From positions 1-64,000 of IMG/VR virus record IMGVR_UViG_3300043446_003259: 64,000 bases of DNA; one strand, given 5' to 3'. The notes under the pieces are model-generated. The model worked only from the letters and a program-made list of their open reading frames with translations, made no database searches and had not been told where the DNA came from. The stretch is from a virus. A program made the position numbers and the translations under genes. Positions 8,273 through 16,661 of this stretch are shown here, piece by piece. How positions within the stretch are numbered: the stretch's first letter is position 1; every line of letters starts with the position of its first letter.

Positions 8273-9037
8273 TTAACCTTGTATCCAAGTTAACGGTTGG
8301 CTGTAATCAACATATCTGCGTAAATCTTCAAGTAGTTGATCCTGTGATGCCTTGGCTTCTGCTTTAAGTGCTGTACCATTCAATGTAGTTCCACCAGCAG
8401 GTCCAGCAATACTTGCGAACTTTTCACGTGCTTCACCTAAAATACTCTTTAACTGTGCAAGTGTCCAATCGCTAATCCAAACCCCTGCACCTGGATCTTG
8501 TAATAATTCTAATTCAGGTCTTTGTATGTCTGCCCAAATTAGAACTTTCTCACCTGATCCTTTAGGATCACGAACAATACGTAATTCTTTAGTCACAGGA
8601 TTAAATGTAAAAATTACATAGCCACCAAACATACGTGCTGCCAGTTCAATATATCCTGCATAAAAATCATATGTTGCTAAACCACCTGCATAATTGTAGT
8701 TAAGCAAGTAAGTGTTTAAAATCGCACTACTAAATGGATCAAAACTGCTTGAAGATGGACCTGTCTCTAGACCAACTGTTCTCCTAAATAATTGTCTTAC
8801 ATTTATAAACTCATCTGGTAAAGTATAAACGTTAGTATTTTTATGAATTTCGAATAATGTATACGATTCTATTGTAGCATTTTGCGCACGTTGGCGATAC
8901 ACTTTGATTGCATATTGATAGGCTGCTTCATAGTGTTCAGGGTCTAGTTCTACATCTACTATTCCGTCACCTAGTCGATAACGTAAGTTTTTAAATAATT
9001 CGTCTTTTAATTGCTGTAAACTTTGTGATGTTGGCAT
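8273..9037 (-). CDS. 13: Neck protein gp13-like
   Basis: 254 residues. Typical marine T4-like gp13 features: LKDELFKNLRYRLGDGIVDV near the start, ELDPEHYEAAYQYAI, then YTLPDEFINVRQLFRRTVG, and a C-terminal ARE KFASIAGPAGGTTLNG segment. Gp13 joins gp14 in the collar that closes the filled head and connects it to the tail. The partner genes gp14 and gp15 lie at 11.1-14.3 kb on the opposite strand. A GATAAATA box at 9058-9065 is 20 nt upstream. It could be confused with gp14 by name only; the next entries make gp13 the better fit. Confidence 0.75.
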   Translation of the reverse strand: MPTSQSLQQLKDELFKNLRYRLGDGIVDVELDPEHYEAAYQYAIKVYRQRAQNATIESYTLFEIHKNTNVYTLPDEFINVRQLFRRTVGLETGPSSSSFDPFSSAILNTYLLNYNYAGGLATYDFYAGYIELAARMFGGYVIFTFNPVTKELRIVRDPKGSGEKVLIWADIQRPELELLQDPGAGVWISDWTLAQLKSILGEAREKFASIAGPAGGTTLNGTALKAEAKASQDQLLEDLRRYVDYSQPLTWIQG

Positions 9038-9057
9038 AAAAAATTCCCCAGATAGTG

Positions 9058-9065
9058 TATTTATC
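9058..9065 (-). promoter_or_regulatory. Late promoter octamer of the gp13-like gene
   Basis: GATAAATA on the minus strand, 20 nt before the ATG at 9037. Confidence 0.7.
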
Positions 9066-9081
9066 TGGAGAACCTATCATA

Positions 9082-9528
9082 TTACAGATCACCCTCTTTG
9101 CGATTTTCGCTGTAATATGGGTCAAAACTACCACCAGGATAGCGTGATTCTAGCTTCTTGACATTCTCAACAATCACATCGTTAGGATCAAGATTTAATG
9201 CTCTGCAAGCATTAATCCAATACCACATAATATCTCCAAGTTCCCGTTTCATATGAAACACTGCATCGTCAGTAAGTGCTTTACCCTGAAAGATAATCTT
9301 CTTAGGTATCTCAACAAACTCTCCTGACTCTGCCGCTAATCCCATACATGCGGTAATGAGTAATGGGATGTTTGCGTCAGGACCATGTTTCATTTGTCCG
9401 TCATTTAAATCTAACTCATAATTTGCATCTAGTCTGTCAAGTGTTGACATAAAGGTAGTTAAATCATTACTAGGTTGGCTAGTAACTTTTTCTACAAAGT
9501 GTTGGTATTTGTTTAAATCAATATTCAT
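9082..9528 (-). CDS. mazG: MazG-like nucleotide pyrophosphohydrolase
   Basis: 148 residues. The all-alpha MazG/NTP-PPase signature is present: EXXE at 67-70 (LAAESGEFVE) and EXXD at 96-99 (KRELGDIMWY), the magnesium-binding acidic residues. These enzymes split NTPs or dNTPs to NMP and pyrophosphate; phage copies are common in marine T4-like phages and have been linked to nucleotide recycling or altering host (p)ppGpp levels. The start overlaps the stop of the upstream gene by 4 bp (ATGA), so translation is coupled. Confidence 0.85.
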   Translation of the reverse strand: MNIDLNKYQHFVEKVTSQPSNDLTTFMSTLDRLDANYELDLNDGQMKHGPDANIPLLITACMGLAAESGEFVEIPKKIIFQGKALTDDAVFHMKRELGDIMWYWINACRALNLDPNDVIVENVKKLESRYPGGSFDPYYSENRKEGDL

Positions 9529-9809
9529 TCTTCAACTCCGAAATGTTTGTTAATCAAATCTACTGCCTGGCCCCGACTAATCATATCACGCAACATAGGA
9601 CTTAATGCTACACCACATTCCCGAACAGTTTCGATTATGCCATCAGACTTGCCTGCAATATAGCCTGCGCTGAAGTGTTTGGCTTCAAACTCTTTCTCCA
9701 GCAACTCGGCGAATTTTTTTGTATCAAAGTGCAGATGCCCGTCAATCAATGCACCGTCAACTCTGTGAGTCCAGCATTGCTTTTCTAATTCTTTAATTCG
9801 TTCGTTCAT
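9525..9809 (-). CDS. Small protein of unknown function
   Basis: 94 residues from the ATG at 9809, which overlaps the stop of the upstream gene (TAATG). Charged helical N-terminus (MNERIKELEKQCW), a middle with AGYIAGKSDGIIETVREC and a C-terminal helix. No known domain. It sits between a 400-residue unknown and MazG in one coupled run, so a role in nucleotide metabolism or host takeover is possible but unsupported. Confidence 0.65.
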   Translation of the reverse strand: MNERIKELEKQCWTHRVDGALIDGHLHFDTKKFAELLEKEFEAKHFSAGYIAGKSDGIIETVRECGVALSPMLRDMISRGQAVDLINKHFGVEE

Positions 9810-11011
9810 TAGAAGCACCTCAGTATGATCATGTTTTCATTAAAACGACCGTTTGGAACAGTCGCAGTTGCTTTGATTCCCTCAAAATATTTACGTGCTG
9901 CGGGCTTACTACCCATAACTTCTTTAAGTTGTTCACCTGGCTTACGCAGTGTTTTAATCTCACTCTTGCCTGTGTCAAAGCCAATAATAGTATTGCCTTT
10001 GACAGTGAAAGTCTGACTATACTGGTCAGCAATGTAGTGATGCAGTTTGCGCTTTGCAGTGTCATACGCCCAACATTCACTTGCACCATGTAATTTAGTA
10101 GGATGCACACTGACTAAATCAAGCTTGAGTGCAGGATCTTTAAACTCTTTAAGATACTTGAGTTTAGATACGATCTTCTCGACAGGAACTGGCTTGCGCT
10201 TGCGAGGTGTCTTGCTTGCTTTTTTGATACTGATATAACTATTGAGGTCATTGATAACTTGTTCAATAGCCTTAATCATGTTTTTCACTTGCACTTTGCC
10301 GAACTGACTATAGCCCTCAACAAGTTGTGGGTCTTTACCTTCTTGTACTTCATACCATTCATTAAGTTCTTTTTTCCAAACATCAAGTATGATAGGGATG
10401 TGTTGTGGAAGAATGTTATGCTTTGCAAGAATGTCGATGGGCTTGCCTGGCAGATTGCCCTTTAGTCCAGCTTGAATAAAATCATCAAACAACCCAATAA
10501 TTTCACCTGTTGCCTCACGTGCTTTTTCACGCATAATTTCTTGTACATTGGGTCGATTGGTAGATTCTTTTTCTACTTTTTCTTCTTCAACGTCTTGTGG
10601 GGCAAGATTTGATTTAAACACTGTTTCTGGCTTATGCACACAATCCATTAATCTTACAATTTCGTTCTGTAGTGACAATTCTTCATGTTCATTTAATTGC
10701 AAGCCACGCAATGTCATACGTGCTAGCCAACCATAGGTGCTAAGAATTTCACTTTCAGGAACTTTTGCCATTACTTTAGCATCGGACTTACGATCATTAA
10801 GTTCCAAATACTGTATAAGTAATTCTTTAGCCTCTTTGCGACTGTAAAATCTCACATACCAACTGAACGCCCTTGATAGTGCGCTGTTGCGAGAATCAGG
10901 ATCAGGTTGTATAGCAAAAAATGGTTCATCTCCTACATACTTTGTGTCCCCGTCCTTAGGGTTCAATGCTTTTATTAGTGCGTGATCTGAATTCTTTGAC
11001 TTACGGGACAT
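9809..11011 (-). CDS. Conserved protein of unknown function
   Basis: 400 residues, highly charged, with AGGAG 6 nt before the ATG. The N-terminal half is helical (WYVRFYSRKEAKELLIQYL is typical). A basic linker near residues 260-275 (KKASKTPRKRKPVPVEK) leads into a C-terminal part with beta character ending ENMIILRCF. The basic linker suggests nucleic-acid contact. I recognise it only as a protein that recurs in marine T4-like phages. It heads the coupled run with the 94-residue unknown and MazG; no late octamer is seen upstream, which suggests early or middle expression. Confidence 0.7.
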   Translation of the reverse strand: MSRKSKNSDHALIKALNPKDGDTKYVGDEPFFAIQPDPDSRNSALSRAFSWYVRFYSRKEAKELLIQYLELNDRKSDAKVMAKVPESEILSTYGWLARMTLRGLQLNEHEELSLQNEIVRLMDCVHKPETVFKSNLAPQDVEEEKVEKESTNRPNVQEIMREKAREATGEIIGLFDDFIQAGLKGNLPGKPIDILAKHNILPQHIPIILDVWKKELNEWYEVQEGKDPQLVEGYSQFGKVQVKNMIKAIEQVINDLNSYISIKKASKTPRKRKPVPVEKIVSKLKYLKEFKDPALKLDLVSVHPTKLHGASECWAYDTAKRKLHHYIADQYSQTFTVKGNTIIGFDTGKSEIKTLRKPGEQLKEVMGSKPAARKYFEGIKATATVPNGRFNENMIILRCF

Positions 11012-11104
11012 AACTTACTCCTATACTTAATGAAATGCTATTATAGCACACCCTGTATTTACTTGCAACCTTTTGGAAGTTGTCATATTAACAACGGATT
11101 TATG

Positions 11105-11112
11105 ACTAAATA
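11105..11112 (+). promoter_or_regulatory. Late-promoter-like octamer for the gp14 operon
   Basis: ACTAAATA, 20 nt before the gp14 ATG. It keeps the TAAATA core of T4 late promoters and has the same spacing as many minus-strand late boxes here. Confidence 0.5.
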
Positions 11113-11132
11113 CATTATAAACGGAATGACAA

Positions 11133-12896
11133 ATGCCTAGATTATCGCTTTATCGCCCAGAAAAGACCCAAGATTATAAGTTTTTAGATAGAACTATTAA
11201 TGAAATGTTCACTGTTGGCGGCACAGACCTTTACATCCATAAGTATCTTGGTCCAGCGGATCAGGGACCTAGCAAAGACTTTACTCAACCACAATACAAT
11301 AATTTGGATCCTTTAAACATACAGGATTTACTATTTTTAGAAAACCGAGATAGAATTTATGCACCTGATATTTACAGATTGCGCGGACATTACAATGTCC
11401 AAAATTTGGACTTTGATCTAAGCCAATTTGGGTTATTCTTAAACAATGATATTATATTCATAACTGTTCACTACAACACAATGATTGAAATAATAGGTCG
11501 CAAGTTAATGGTTGGGGATGTTTTTGAACTACCTCATTTGACTGACTATCATCCATTGAATGAAAAAATTCCAATTGGACTGCGTAGATACTACCAAATT
11601 ACGGATGCAAATTTTGCAAGTGAAGGATTCAGTCAAACATGGTACCCACATCTCTGGAGAATCAAGTGTGAACCACTTGTTGATAGCCAAGAATTTAGTA
11701 ACATACTAGAACAACCTATTAATAAAGAAAATTACTTGGGAGACTGGGATAAAACAAAAACATATGTTCCAGGCTATGTTGTGACTTACGGAGATACAAA
11801 CTGGACACCTGTTAAAGATATTCCTGCTGGAATACCTTGTCAGGGAGTTGCTTGGTCACAAACAAAAGAATATCCAATTGGTACTACAGTGACAAAGGAC
11901 GGCAAAACTTATGTTACCACACAACTAACTCCTGCGGGAACTCCTGTGACAAATACAGATTACTATGAATTATATTGGGAACGTGATGTTGCTGATAACT
12001 TAAAAGATATTATAAGTCGTTACAATAAAAACTTACAAATCAACGATGCAGCAATTGCTGAAGCAAAACGTATTGTACCTAAAACGGGATATGATAGATC
12101 ACAACTATATATATTACCTACTGAAGCGGATCAACCTGCAGCTCCAGTAAGTTTAATTATTAGAAACGGAGAACCTGAGTTAGCTTTAGGTTCATTAGAA
12201 ATTGTTCAACCAGCTGGATTTTCTCCTAGTCCTATTATTCGTATAAGTGCTGCAGCTTTAGCAACTATACAAGAGCAAGTAGGAGATGCTGATGCTATTA
12301 GAGCATTCATACAAATGAGTTTAGAGTTAGCCGAAATAGCACCTGAATTAACTGATACAGGATCTGGTGCTGTTGAACCAGACATTGTGTTAGCCGTTAA
12401 AGCATTTGGACCAGTGACCGTACCATTTGGTACCTCAGATAACACTTATGCCTTTGCTGATGCTGATCCAGAACAACCAGGATTCGATACAACACAACTA
12501 ACACCTGATATGGATTTTCGTGCAGACTGTGATCCAAGGTTTAGGTTTATTGTACGTTCAAGTCCAACTGGATTTGGATATTTAGATGGCTATTTAGTTG
12601 GCACAGGTGAGGCACCAAATGGAGAACCTGTTACATCTGCAATAGATTTTCCACCTAATCCAACTGTAGGACAGTATGTTCTACGAATAGATTATTTACC
12701 ACAACAATTATTTAGATATGATGGGGCTATATGGGTTAGAATCAGTGAGAATGTACGTACAGGTGTAGCCTTTGAAGAAGGTGATCAATCATTGCTGTCA
12801 TCATTCATTAATAACAGTAATGTTACTGCAACTACAAGCGGTAGTATACCTCAACAACAACCTCTTTCGAGTATATTAACAATTACACCAGATTAA
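11133..12896 (+). CDS. 14: Neck protein gp14-like with carbohydrate-binding-like repeats
   Basis: 587 residues, over twice T4 gp14. Residues 1-195 match the gp14 of marine T4-like phages: start LSLYRPEKTQDYKFLDR, then NIQDLLFLENRDR, DLSQFGLFLNND, and GDVFELPHLTDYHPLN. Residues 205-282 contain two repeats with the W...Y..G..V...G..Y pattern (W205, W241, W282) of the CBM5/12 chitin-binding fold. The remainder is Pro/Gly-rich with a FRYDGAIWVRI ending typical of these neck proteins. It begins a plus-strand island opposite to all other tail genes. Function: collar joining head and tail; the binding repeats may decorate the neck. Confidence 0.75.
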   Translation: MPRLSLYRPEKTQDYKFLDRTINEMFTVGGTDLYIHKYLGPADQGPSKDFTQPQYNNLDPLNIQDLLFLENRDRIYAPDIYRLRGHYNVQNLDFDLSQFGLFLNNDIIFITVHYNTMIEIIGRKLMVGDVFELPHLTDYHPLNEKIPIGLRRYYQITDANFASEGFSQTWYPHLWRIKCEPLVDSQEFSNILEQPINKENYLGDWDKTKTYVPGYVVTYGDTNWTPVKDIPAGIPCQGVAWSQTKEYPIGTTVTKDGKTYVTTQLTPAGTPVTNTDYYELYWERDVADNLKDIISRYNKNLQINDAAIAEAKRIVPKTGYDRSQLYILPTEADQPAAPVSLIIRNGEPELALGSLEIVQPAGFSPSPIIRISAAALATIQEQVGDADAIRAFIQMSLELAEIAPELTDTGSGAVEPDIVLAVKAFGPVTVPFGTSDNTYAFADADPEQPGFDTTQLTPDMDFRADCDPRFRFIVRSSPTGFGYLDGYLVGTGEAPNGEPVTSAIDFPPNPTVGQYVLRIDYLPQQLFRYDGAIWVRISENVRTGVAFEEGDQSLLSSFINNSNVTATTSGSIPQQQPLSSILTITPD

Positions 12897-12904
12897 GGAT
12901 ATAA

Positions 12905-14281
12905 ATGGCACAGTATTTTTATGATAATCAAATAAGAAGATTTCTAGTTCAATTTGCAAGAATTTTCAGCAATTGGTACGTTACTAAAGGAAAAGATCCA
13001 GCTGGTAATGAAATACTAATTCGTGTTCCCATTCAATATGGTGATCAAAGTAGACAAGCATCAACAGTAATTGCGAACAATAGTCCAAGTAGTTTACCAA
13101 GTGCTCCAATGATTACATACTACATTAGTGGTTTAGAATACGATCAAACCAGAACACAAAGTCCATACTTTGTTGATAAAACAAGCGTTCGAAGAAGAAC
13201 CTACAATGAAGAAACACAAACATTTGAAACAACACAAGGTGATGCATTTAGCGTAGAAAGAATTATGCCTGTGCCGTATACTCTACGTATAACAGTAGAT
13301 TTTTGGACTACTAATTATAACCAAAAATTAGAATTATTAGAGCAACTAGGTGTTTTATTTAATCCATCAATGGAAATACAAAGCACTGACAATTTTATTG
13401 ATTGGACAAGTTTAAGTGTTGTATATCAAGACAGATTGACATTTAGTAGCAGAACGATACCTGTTGGTTCAGGAAATCCAATAGACATAATGACATGGAC
13501 TTTTTACATGCCTATATGGATAAGTTCTAGTGCTAAAGTCAAAAAACTTGGTGTCATATACAAAATTATCGCAAGTATATTTCAAGGAAATGCACTTACT
13601 GATATGCAAGATGATGATTTATTACTTGGAACAAGACAAAAAATTACACCATATGGATATAAATTATTACTGTTAGGAAATAGTTTACAAATACTTCCTG
13701 ACGGTCAACCTTTTTATCCTAATAATGAAAGTTTAGACTTACCAACTAATCCTAATACAAATGTATATTGGAAAGCTTTCTTAAATGTGTATGGTACAGT
13801 ACGACCTGGCATTAGCCAAATATGGTTAGAAAATCCATATATGGATACAGAAATCGTTGGTACTATTGCATTTAATCCTACTGACGATAGATTGTTGATA
13901 TTCAATATTGATAGAGACACGCTTCCCCAAAATACATTAGGTGCTGTTGATAGTGTAATAAATCCACAAGTAAAATCACCAAGTAATGGACTACCTAATG
14001 CAGCAGGCGGTCAAAGATACCTAATTGTTGAAGATATAGGGAGTGAAATTCCCTTTAGCGCCACAGAAGGTTGGGGTAACTTAGTTGCTAAAGCCAATGA
14101 CATTATTGAATATGACGGTGTAATAGGCGAATGGTTTGTAAGTTTTGACAGCACTCTTTTAACAAATGTTCAATATGTCACTAATTTAACCACAGGTTTA
14201 CAATATAGATTTGTAAACAATTCTTGGATGAAATCATGGGAAGGTTGGTATGCCGCAGGAGATTTTAGTGTAGTAATTTAA
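12905..14281 (+). CDS. 15: Tail terminator / sheath stabiliser gp15-like
   Basis: 458 residues against 272 in T4. The N-terminal 230 residues match gp15 of marine T4-like phages: start MAQYFYDNQIRRFLVQFARIF, then RVPIQYGDQSRQA, MPVPYTLRITVDFWTTN, LLEQLGVLFNPSMEIQ and IDIMTWTFYMPIWIS. The extra C-terminal half is beta-rich, ending WMKSWEGWYAAGDFSVVI. Gp15 forms the hexameric ring at the top of tube and sheath. AAGGA stands 7 nt before the ATG and the gene follows gp14 after 8 nt, so both are one operon. Confidence 0.8.
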   Translation: MAQYFYDNQIRRFLVQFARIFSNWYVTKGKDPAGNEILIRVPIQYGDQSRQASTVIANNSPSSLPSAPMITYYISGLEYDQTRTQSPYFVDKTSVRRRTYNEETQTFETTQGDAFSVERIMPVPYTLRITVDFWTTNYNQKLELLEQLGVLFNPSMEIQSTDNFIDWTSLSVVYQDRLTFSSRTIPVGSGNPIDIMTWTFYMPIWISSSAKVKKLGVIYKIIASIFQGNALTDMQDDDLLLGTRQKITPYGYKLLLLGNSLQILPDGQPFYPNNESLDLPTNPNTNVYWKAFLNVYGTVRPGISQIWLENPYMDTEIVGTIAFNPTDDRLLIFNIDRDTLPQNTLGAVDSVINPQVKSPSNGLPNAAGGQRYLIVEDIGSEIPFSATEGWGNLVAKANDIIEYDGVIGEWFVSFDSTLLTNVQYVTNLTTGLQYRFVNNSWMKSWEGWYAAGDFSVVI

Positions 14282-14285
14282 ATCT

Positions 14286-14293
14286 GATAAATT
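14286..14293 (+). promoter_or_regulatory. Late-promoter-like octamer, leaderless geometry
   Basis: GATAAATT (7 of 8 to GATAAATA) exactly 5 nt before the Nudix ATG, so a T4-type late start would fall on the A of ATG. Confidence 0.45.
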
Positions 14294-14298
14294 ATTAC

Positions 14299-14718
14299 AT
14301 GAGCAAATCAAATACAAGCGCAGGAATTTTTTTCTATTCGTCTACAACAAACAGATTTTTATTTCTGTTGCGAAATGATAAAGATGCAACATTTTGGGGG
14401 ATACCAGGTGGAAAGTTAGAAAAGGATGAAACTATAATTCAAGGTCTAGAACGTGAGTGTCACGAAGAAATACAATATTTTCCAAATAACCCAAAACTAA
14501 TACCAATTCAAAAATTTGTAAATAACACTTTTACATATCATACCTTTTTTTGTCCTATTGAGGGGGAATTTATTCCTATACTTAATGAAGAACACATAGG
14601 ATATTGTTGGGTGAATGTTGATAATTATCCTAAACCCTTACATCCGGGGCTTTTTAACACCATCAACTTTGATGTAGTAAAAGATAAATTAGAGCAACTA
14701 ACGCAAGTTAAACAATAA
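14299..14718 (+). CDS. Nudix hydrolase
   Basis: 139 residues with a complete Nudix box: G38-x5-E44-x7-R52-E-x-x-E56-E57-I (GGKLEKDE...RECHEEI). Nudix enzymes hydrolyse nucleoside diphosphates linked to another group, such as dNTP damage products, NAD or capped RNA; the substrate cannot be told. It follows gp15 closely on the plus strand but has its own late-like box 5 nt before the ATG and no Shine-Dalgarno. Its last 21 bp overlap the convergent pirin gene. Confidence 0.85.
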   Translation: MSKSNTSAGIFFYSSTTNRFLFLLRNDKDATFWGIPGGKLEKDETIIQGLERECHEEIQYFPNNPKLIPIQKFVNNTFTYHTFFCPIEGEFIPILNEEHIGYCWVNVDNYPKPLHPGLFNTINFDVVKDKLEQLTQVKQ

Positions 14719-15381
14719 TATTTCAGGTTCTTCTTCGGGGTTCGTTATAATTAATTCTTTTTCATTTTCAAAACTAAATCCAGATCCTGTGTAAGCTTCT
14801 ATTCCGTTTATTGTGGCAGATCCTGTAATAATATATATGTAGTATTTGCGTGTATTATCCAATTGTTCTACATAGTCTGATGTGAATATACCAGCACTTA
14901 GTTTTGCATAACTTTGTATAACTACAGGTCCTTCGCTACTTGCAATAAGACAAAAATTATTTAATTTTTCTTCTCTATCAAATATCCATACATCATACTT
15001 AGGTGGGAAATTATGTCTTGCTGCTCTCATCCATAGTTGTAAATAATGTATAGGTTCGTCACTTAGATTACCTTCGCAATGCCAAATACCTGTACCACAA
15101 CTCATTCGTTGTACACCTCCAGTTGGCACTTCTACAGTATTCATTAAATTATCATTATGAAAGCAAGGACCTTTAACTACATAACCAATAATTTCCATAT
15201 CATTATGCTGATGAATAGGAGTAAAACTTTTTGGTTGTACCTTATCGTCATTAACAACTTCTAAATCACTATAGTTTGTATAATTTGGATCATTATAAGT
15301 GTTATTACTAAACGAACGGTAACTATCTATCCAACCAAAGTTGAAATGACCTCTTGTTTCTGGTAGTCTATGTGTAATCAT
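14698..15381 (-). CDS. Pirin-family cupin protein
   Basis: 227 residues from the ATG at 15381. The bicupin pirin signature is clear: GHFNFGWIDSYRSFSN, FTPIHQHNDMEIIGYV, VQRMSCGTGIWHCEGN and PIHYLQLWM. The four metal ligands are intact as H57, H59, H101 and E103. Cellular pirins act as redox-sensing regulators or quercetin dioxygenases; the phage role is unknown. A longer frame exists from a TTG at 15444, but it would run through the terminator hairpin at 15397-15418. ATTAAATA at 15387-15394 lies exactly 5 nt before this ATG, the leaderless spacing seen elsewhere. There is no Shine-Dalgarno. Confidence 0.8.
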   Translation of the reverse strand: MITHRLPETRGHFNFGWIDSYRSFSNNTYNDPNYTNYSDLEVVNDDKVQPKSFTPIHQHNDMEIIGYVVKGPCFHNDNLMNTVEVPTGGVQRMSCGTGIWHCEGNLSDEPIHYLQLWMRAARHNFPPKYDVWIFDREEKLNNFCLIASSEGPVVIQSYAKLSAGIFTSDYVEQLDNTRKYYIYIITGSATINGIEAYTGSGFSFENEKELIITNPEEEPEILLFNLR

Positions 15382-15386
15382 AGACA

Positions 15387-15394
15387 TATTTAAT
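15387..15394 (-). promoter_or_regulatory. Late-promoter-like octamer for pirin, leaderless geometry
   Basis: Minus-strand ATTAAATA, 5 nt before the ATG at 15381. Only the TAAATA core matches, so support comes mainly from the spacing. Confidence 0.4.
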
Positions 15395-15396
15395 GG

Positions 15397-15421
15397 AAAA
15401 GCGGCTTGCGCCGCTTTTTTT
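15397..15421. terminator. Bidirectional rho-independent terminator
   Basis: Arms AAAAGCGGC (15397-15405) and GCCGCTTTT (15410-15418) with a TTGC loop, followed by three more T on the plus strand. It can stop plus-strand transcripts of the gp14-gp15-Nudix operon after they pass antisense through pirin, and minus-strand transcripts of the 15438-16553 gene. Confidence 0.85.
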
Positions 15422-15437
15422 ATATTGAAAAATCTGT

Positions 15438-16553
15438 TTAACAAGCGTAATCAATATCAATTGTTTGAAGTTGAGTTGCTGGATCAGGAGTTGCAGTTTT
15501 TGCGTCAAATGATGCAATATACTTTGTACCTGAGTTTTGATCATTACCATTGTTCGTAAAATCAAGTGCAAAATGATCAGTTAAACTTTGACAATATGGA
15601 TCACCGCCTGAAGCTTTATCTAATGTAATAGTCATTTGATTTTTTACTAAATTACTACTACTGTCATTTGTAAGTGTGCAAATTGACATTGCCCAAGCTA
15701 CACCATTAGTGGTTACTGATGGATTTGCTTGTGTGCATGTAAATATTTTTCCGTTTGCTGCGTCTGAACCTGCACCAAATAATGACCAATCTGTATTACC
15801 TACAGATGTAATGTAATAAGCTTGACCAGCTGCTAAAAATTCATCTTGTAAGTTTTGTTGTCTTACAACAAGATATTTTCTCTTACCTTTTTGACGTAAA
15901 ATAAATCCACGATCAACTGTTGCGCTTGACCATGCACTGGCTGTAGCACTAGCAGTAGAGACTGCATTTAGCGTAAGTGTTTCGTATCCAGTAACAGCCA
16001 CTGAACCTGTATCATCTGCTAATTGAAATACTGAGGTTAGTGCAGGTGAATCACTAACACGAATTGTCGTTGAAGTAGGCTTATCATAAACATAGTAAAC
16101 GGTACCTGCCACTAAATTACCAATGCTTGATGCTAATTTTACTGCACCACCTATTACAAAGCCTGCTGACGCTGTAATTGTTAAACGATCATTACTTGCA
16201 GTAGTTGCTGTCACTGTGTCACTAGGCGCAGCATTGATACTTGCTACAGTACCTAATGCTGTGTCGTTGCCACTTGCATAAACTTGACTGCCAACTCCGA
16301 AGGTACCGCCGCCAAATTGTGTTTGATTTCCGCTAACTGTATCGTGTGCAGTTGATGCTGTAATAGTACCTTGTTCGATTTGTTCCACACACACATATGG
16401 ATAAGCAGCTACCGCTTCATACCCGCCTACTACACCAGGTGCGCTGGTAGTAAATCCATTGTCAGTTGTACCATCGTTTGGATAACCTTGATCAGTAATT
16501 CCATCTGGACTAACTGCTCCGTTCGTTTTTGCTATTTTTAAAGGGCGTCCCAT
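15438..16553 (-). CDS. Virion structural protein of marine T4-like type
   Basis: 371 residues. The start MGRPLKIAKTNGAV... and the beta-rich, Thr/Ala-rich body with AYYITSVGNTDWSLFGAG, GRxFTCTQ-like and GVAWAMSICTLTN segments resemble a structural protein found in marine T4-like phages, probably a capsid or fibre decoration. Start at 16553 because AAGGAG lies 9 nt upstream; an upstream frame to 16652 adds 33 residues with no support. It follows the giant fibre gene, with a late box at 16640-16647, and ends at the terminator at 15397-15421. Confidence 0.75.
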   Translation of the reverse strand: MGRPLKIAKTNGAVSPDGITDQGYPNDGTTDNGFTTSAPGVVGGYEAVAAYPYVCVEQIEQGTITASTAHDTVSGNQTQFGGGTFGVGSQVYASGNDTALGTVASINAAPSDTVTATTASNDRLTITASAGFVIGGAVKLASSIGNLVAGTVYYVYDKPTSTTIRVSDSPALTSVFQLADDTGSVAVTGYETLTLNAVSTASATASAWSSATVDRGFILRQKGKRKYLVVRQQNLQDEFLAAGQAYYITSVGNTDWSLFGAGSDAANGKIFTCTQANPSVTTNGVAWAMSICTLTNDSSSNLVKNQMTITLDKASGGDPYCQSLTDHFALDFTNNGNDQNSGTKYIASFDAKTATPDPATQLQTIDIDYAC

Positions 16554-16592
16554 TTTGTTTAATCTCCTTAATAGTGACGTTCTAGGTCCTAC

Positions 16593-16608
16593 GCAGTTGG
16601 GGAACTGC
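16593..16608 (-). promoter_or_regulatory. Leader hairpin between the giant fibre gene and the next virion gene
   Basis: GCAGTT / AACTGC arms of 6 bp with a GGGG loop (CCCC on the transcribed minus strand). No T run, so it is more likely a processing or stability element in the 5' leader of the 15438-16553 gene than a terminator. Confidence 0.4.
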
Positions 16609-16639
16609 ATAAGTCTCCCATATAGAGAGAGAACATATG

Positions 16640-16647
16640 TATTTATC
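16640..16647 (-). promoter_or_regulatory. Late promoter octamer
   Basis: GATAAATA on the minus strand, 86 nt before the ATG at 16553 and just downstream of the end of the giant gene; it allows separate late transcription of the structural gene. Confidence 0.65.
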
Positions 16648-16661
16648 CCCAACCGGTTGTT

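Noticed and set aside
15382-15444. N-terminal extension of pirin from a TTG at 15444
   Set aside because: It would be translated across a strong terminator hairpin and is absent from the pirin family; the ATG at 15381 has the promoter spacing.
16554-16652. 33-residue upstream extension of the 15438-16553 gene
   Set aside because: AAGGAG directly before the ATG at 16553 and a promoter box inside the extension argue for the shorter gene.
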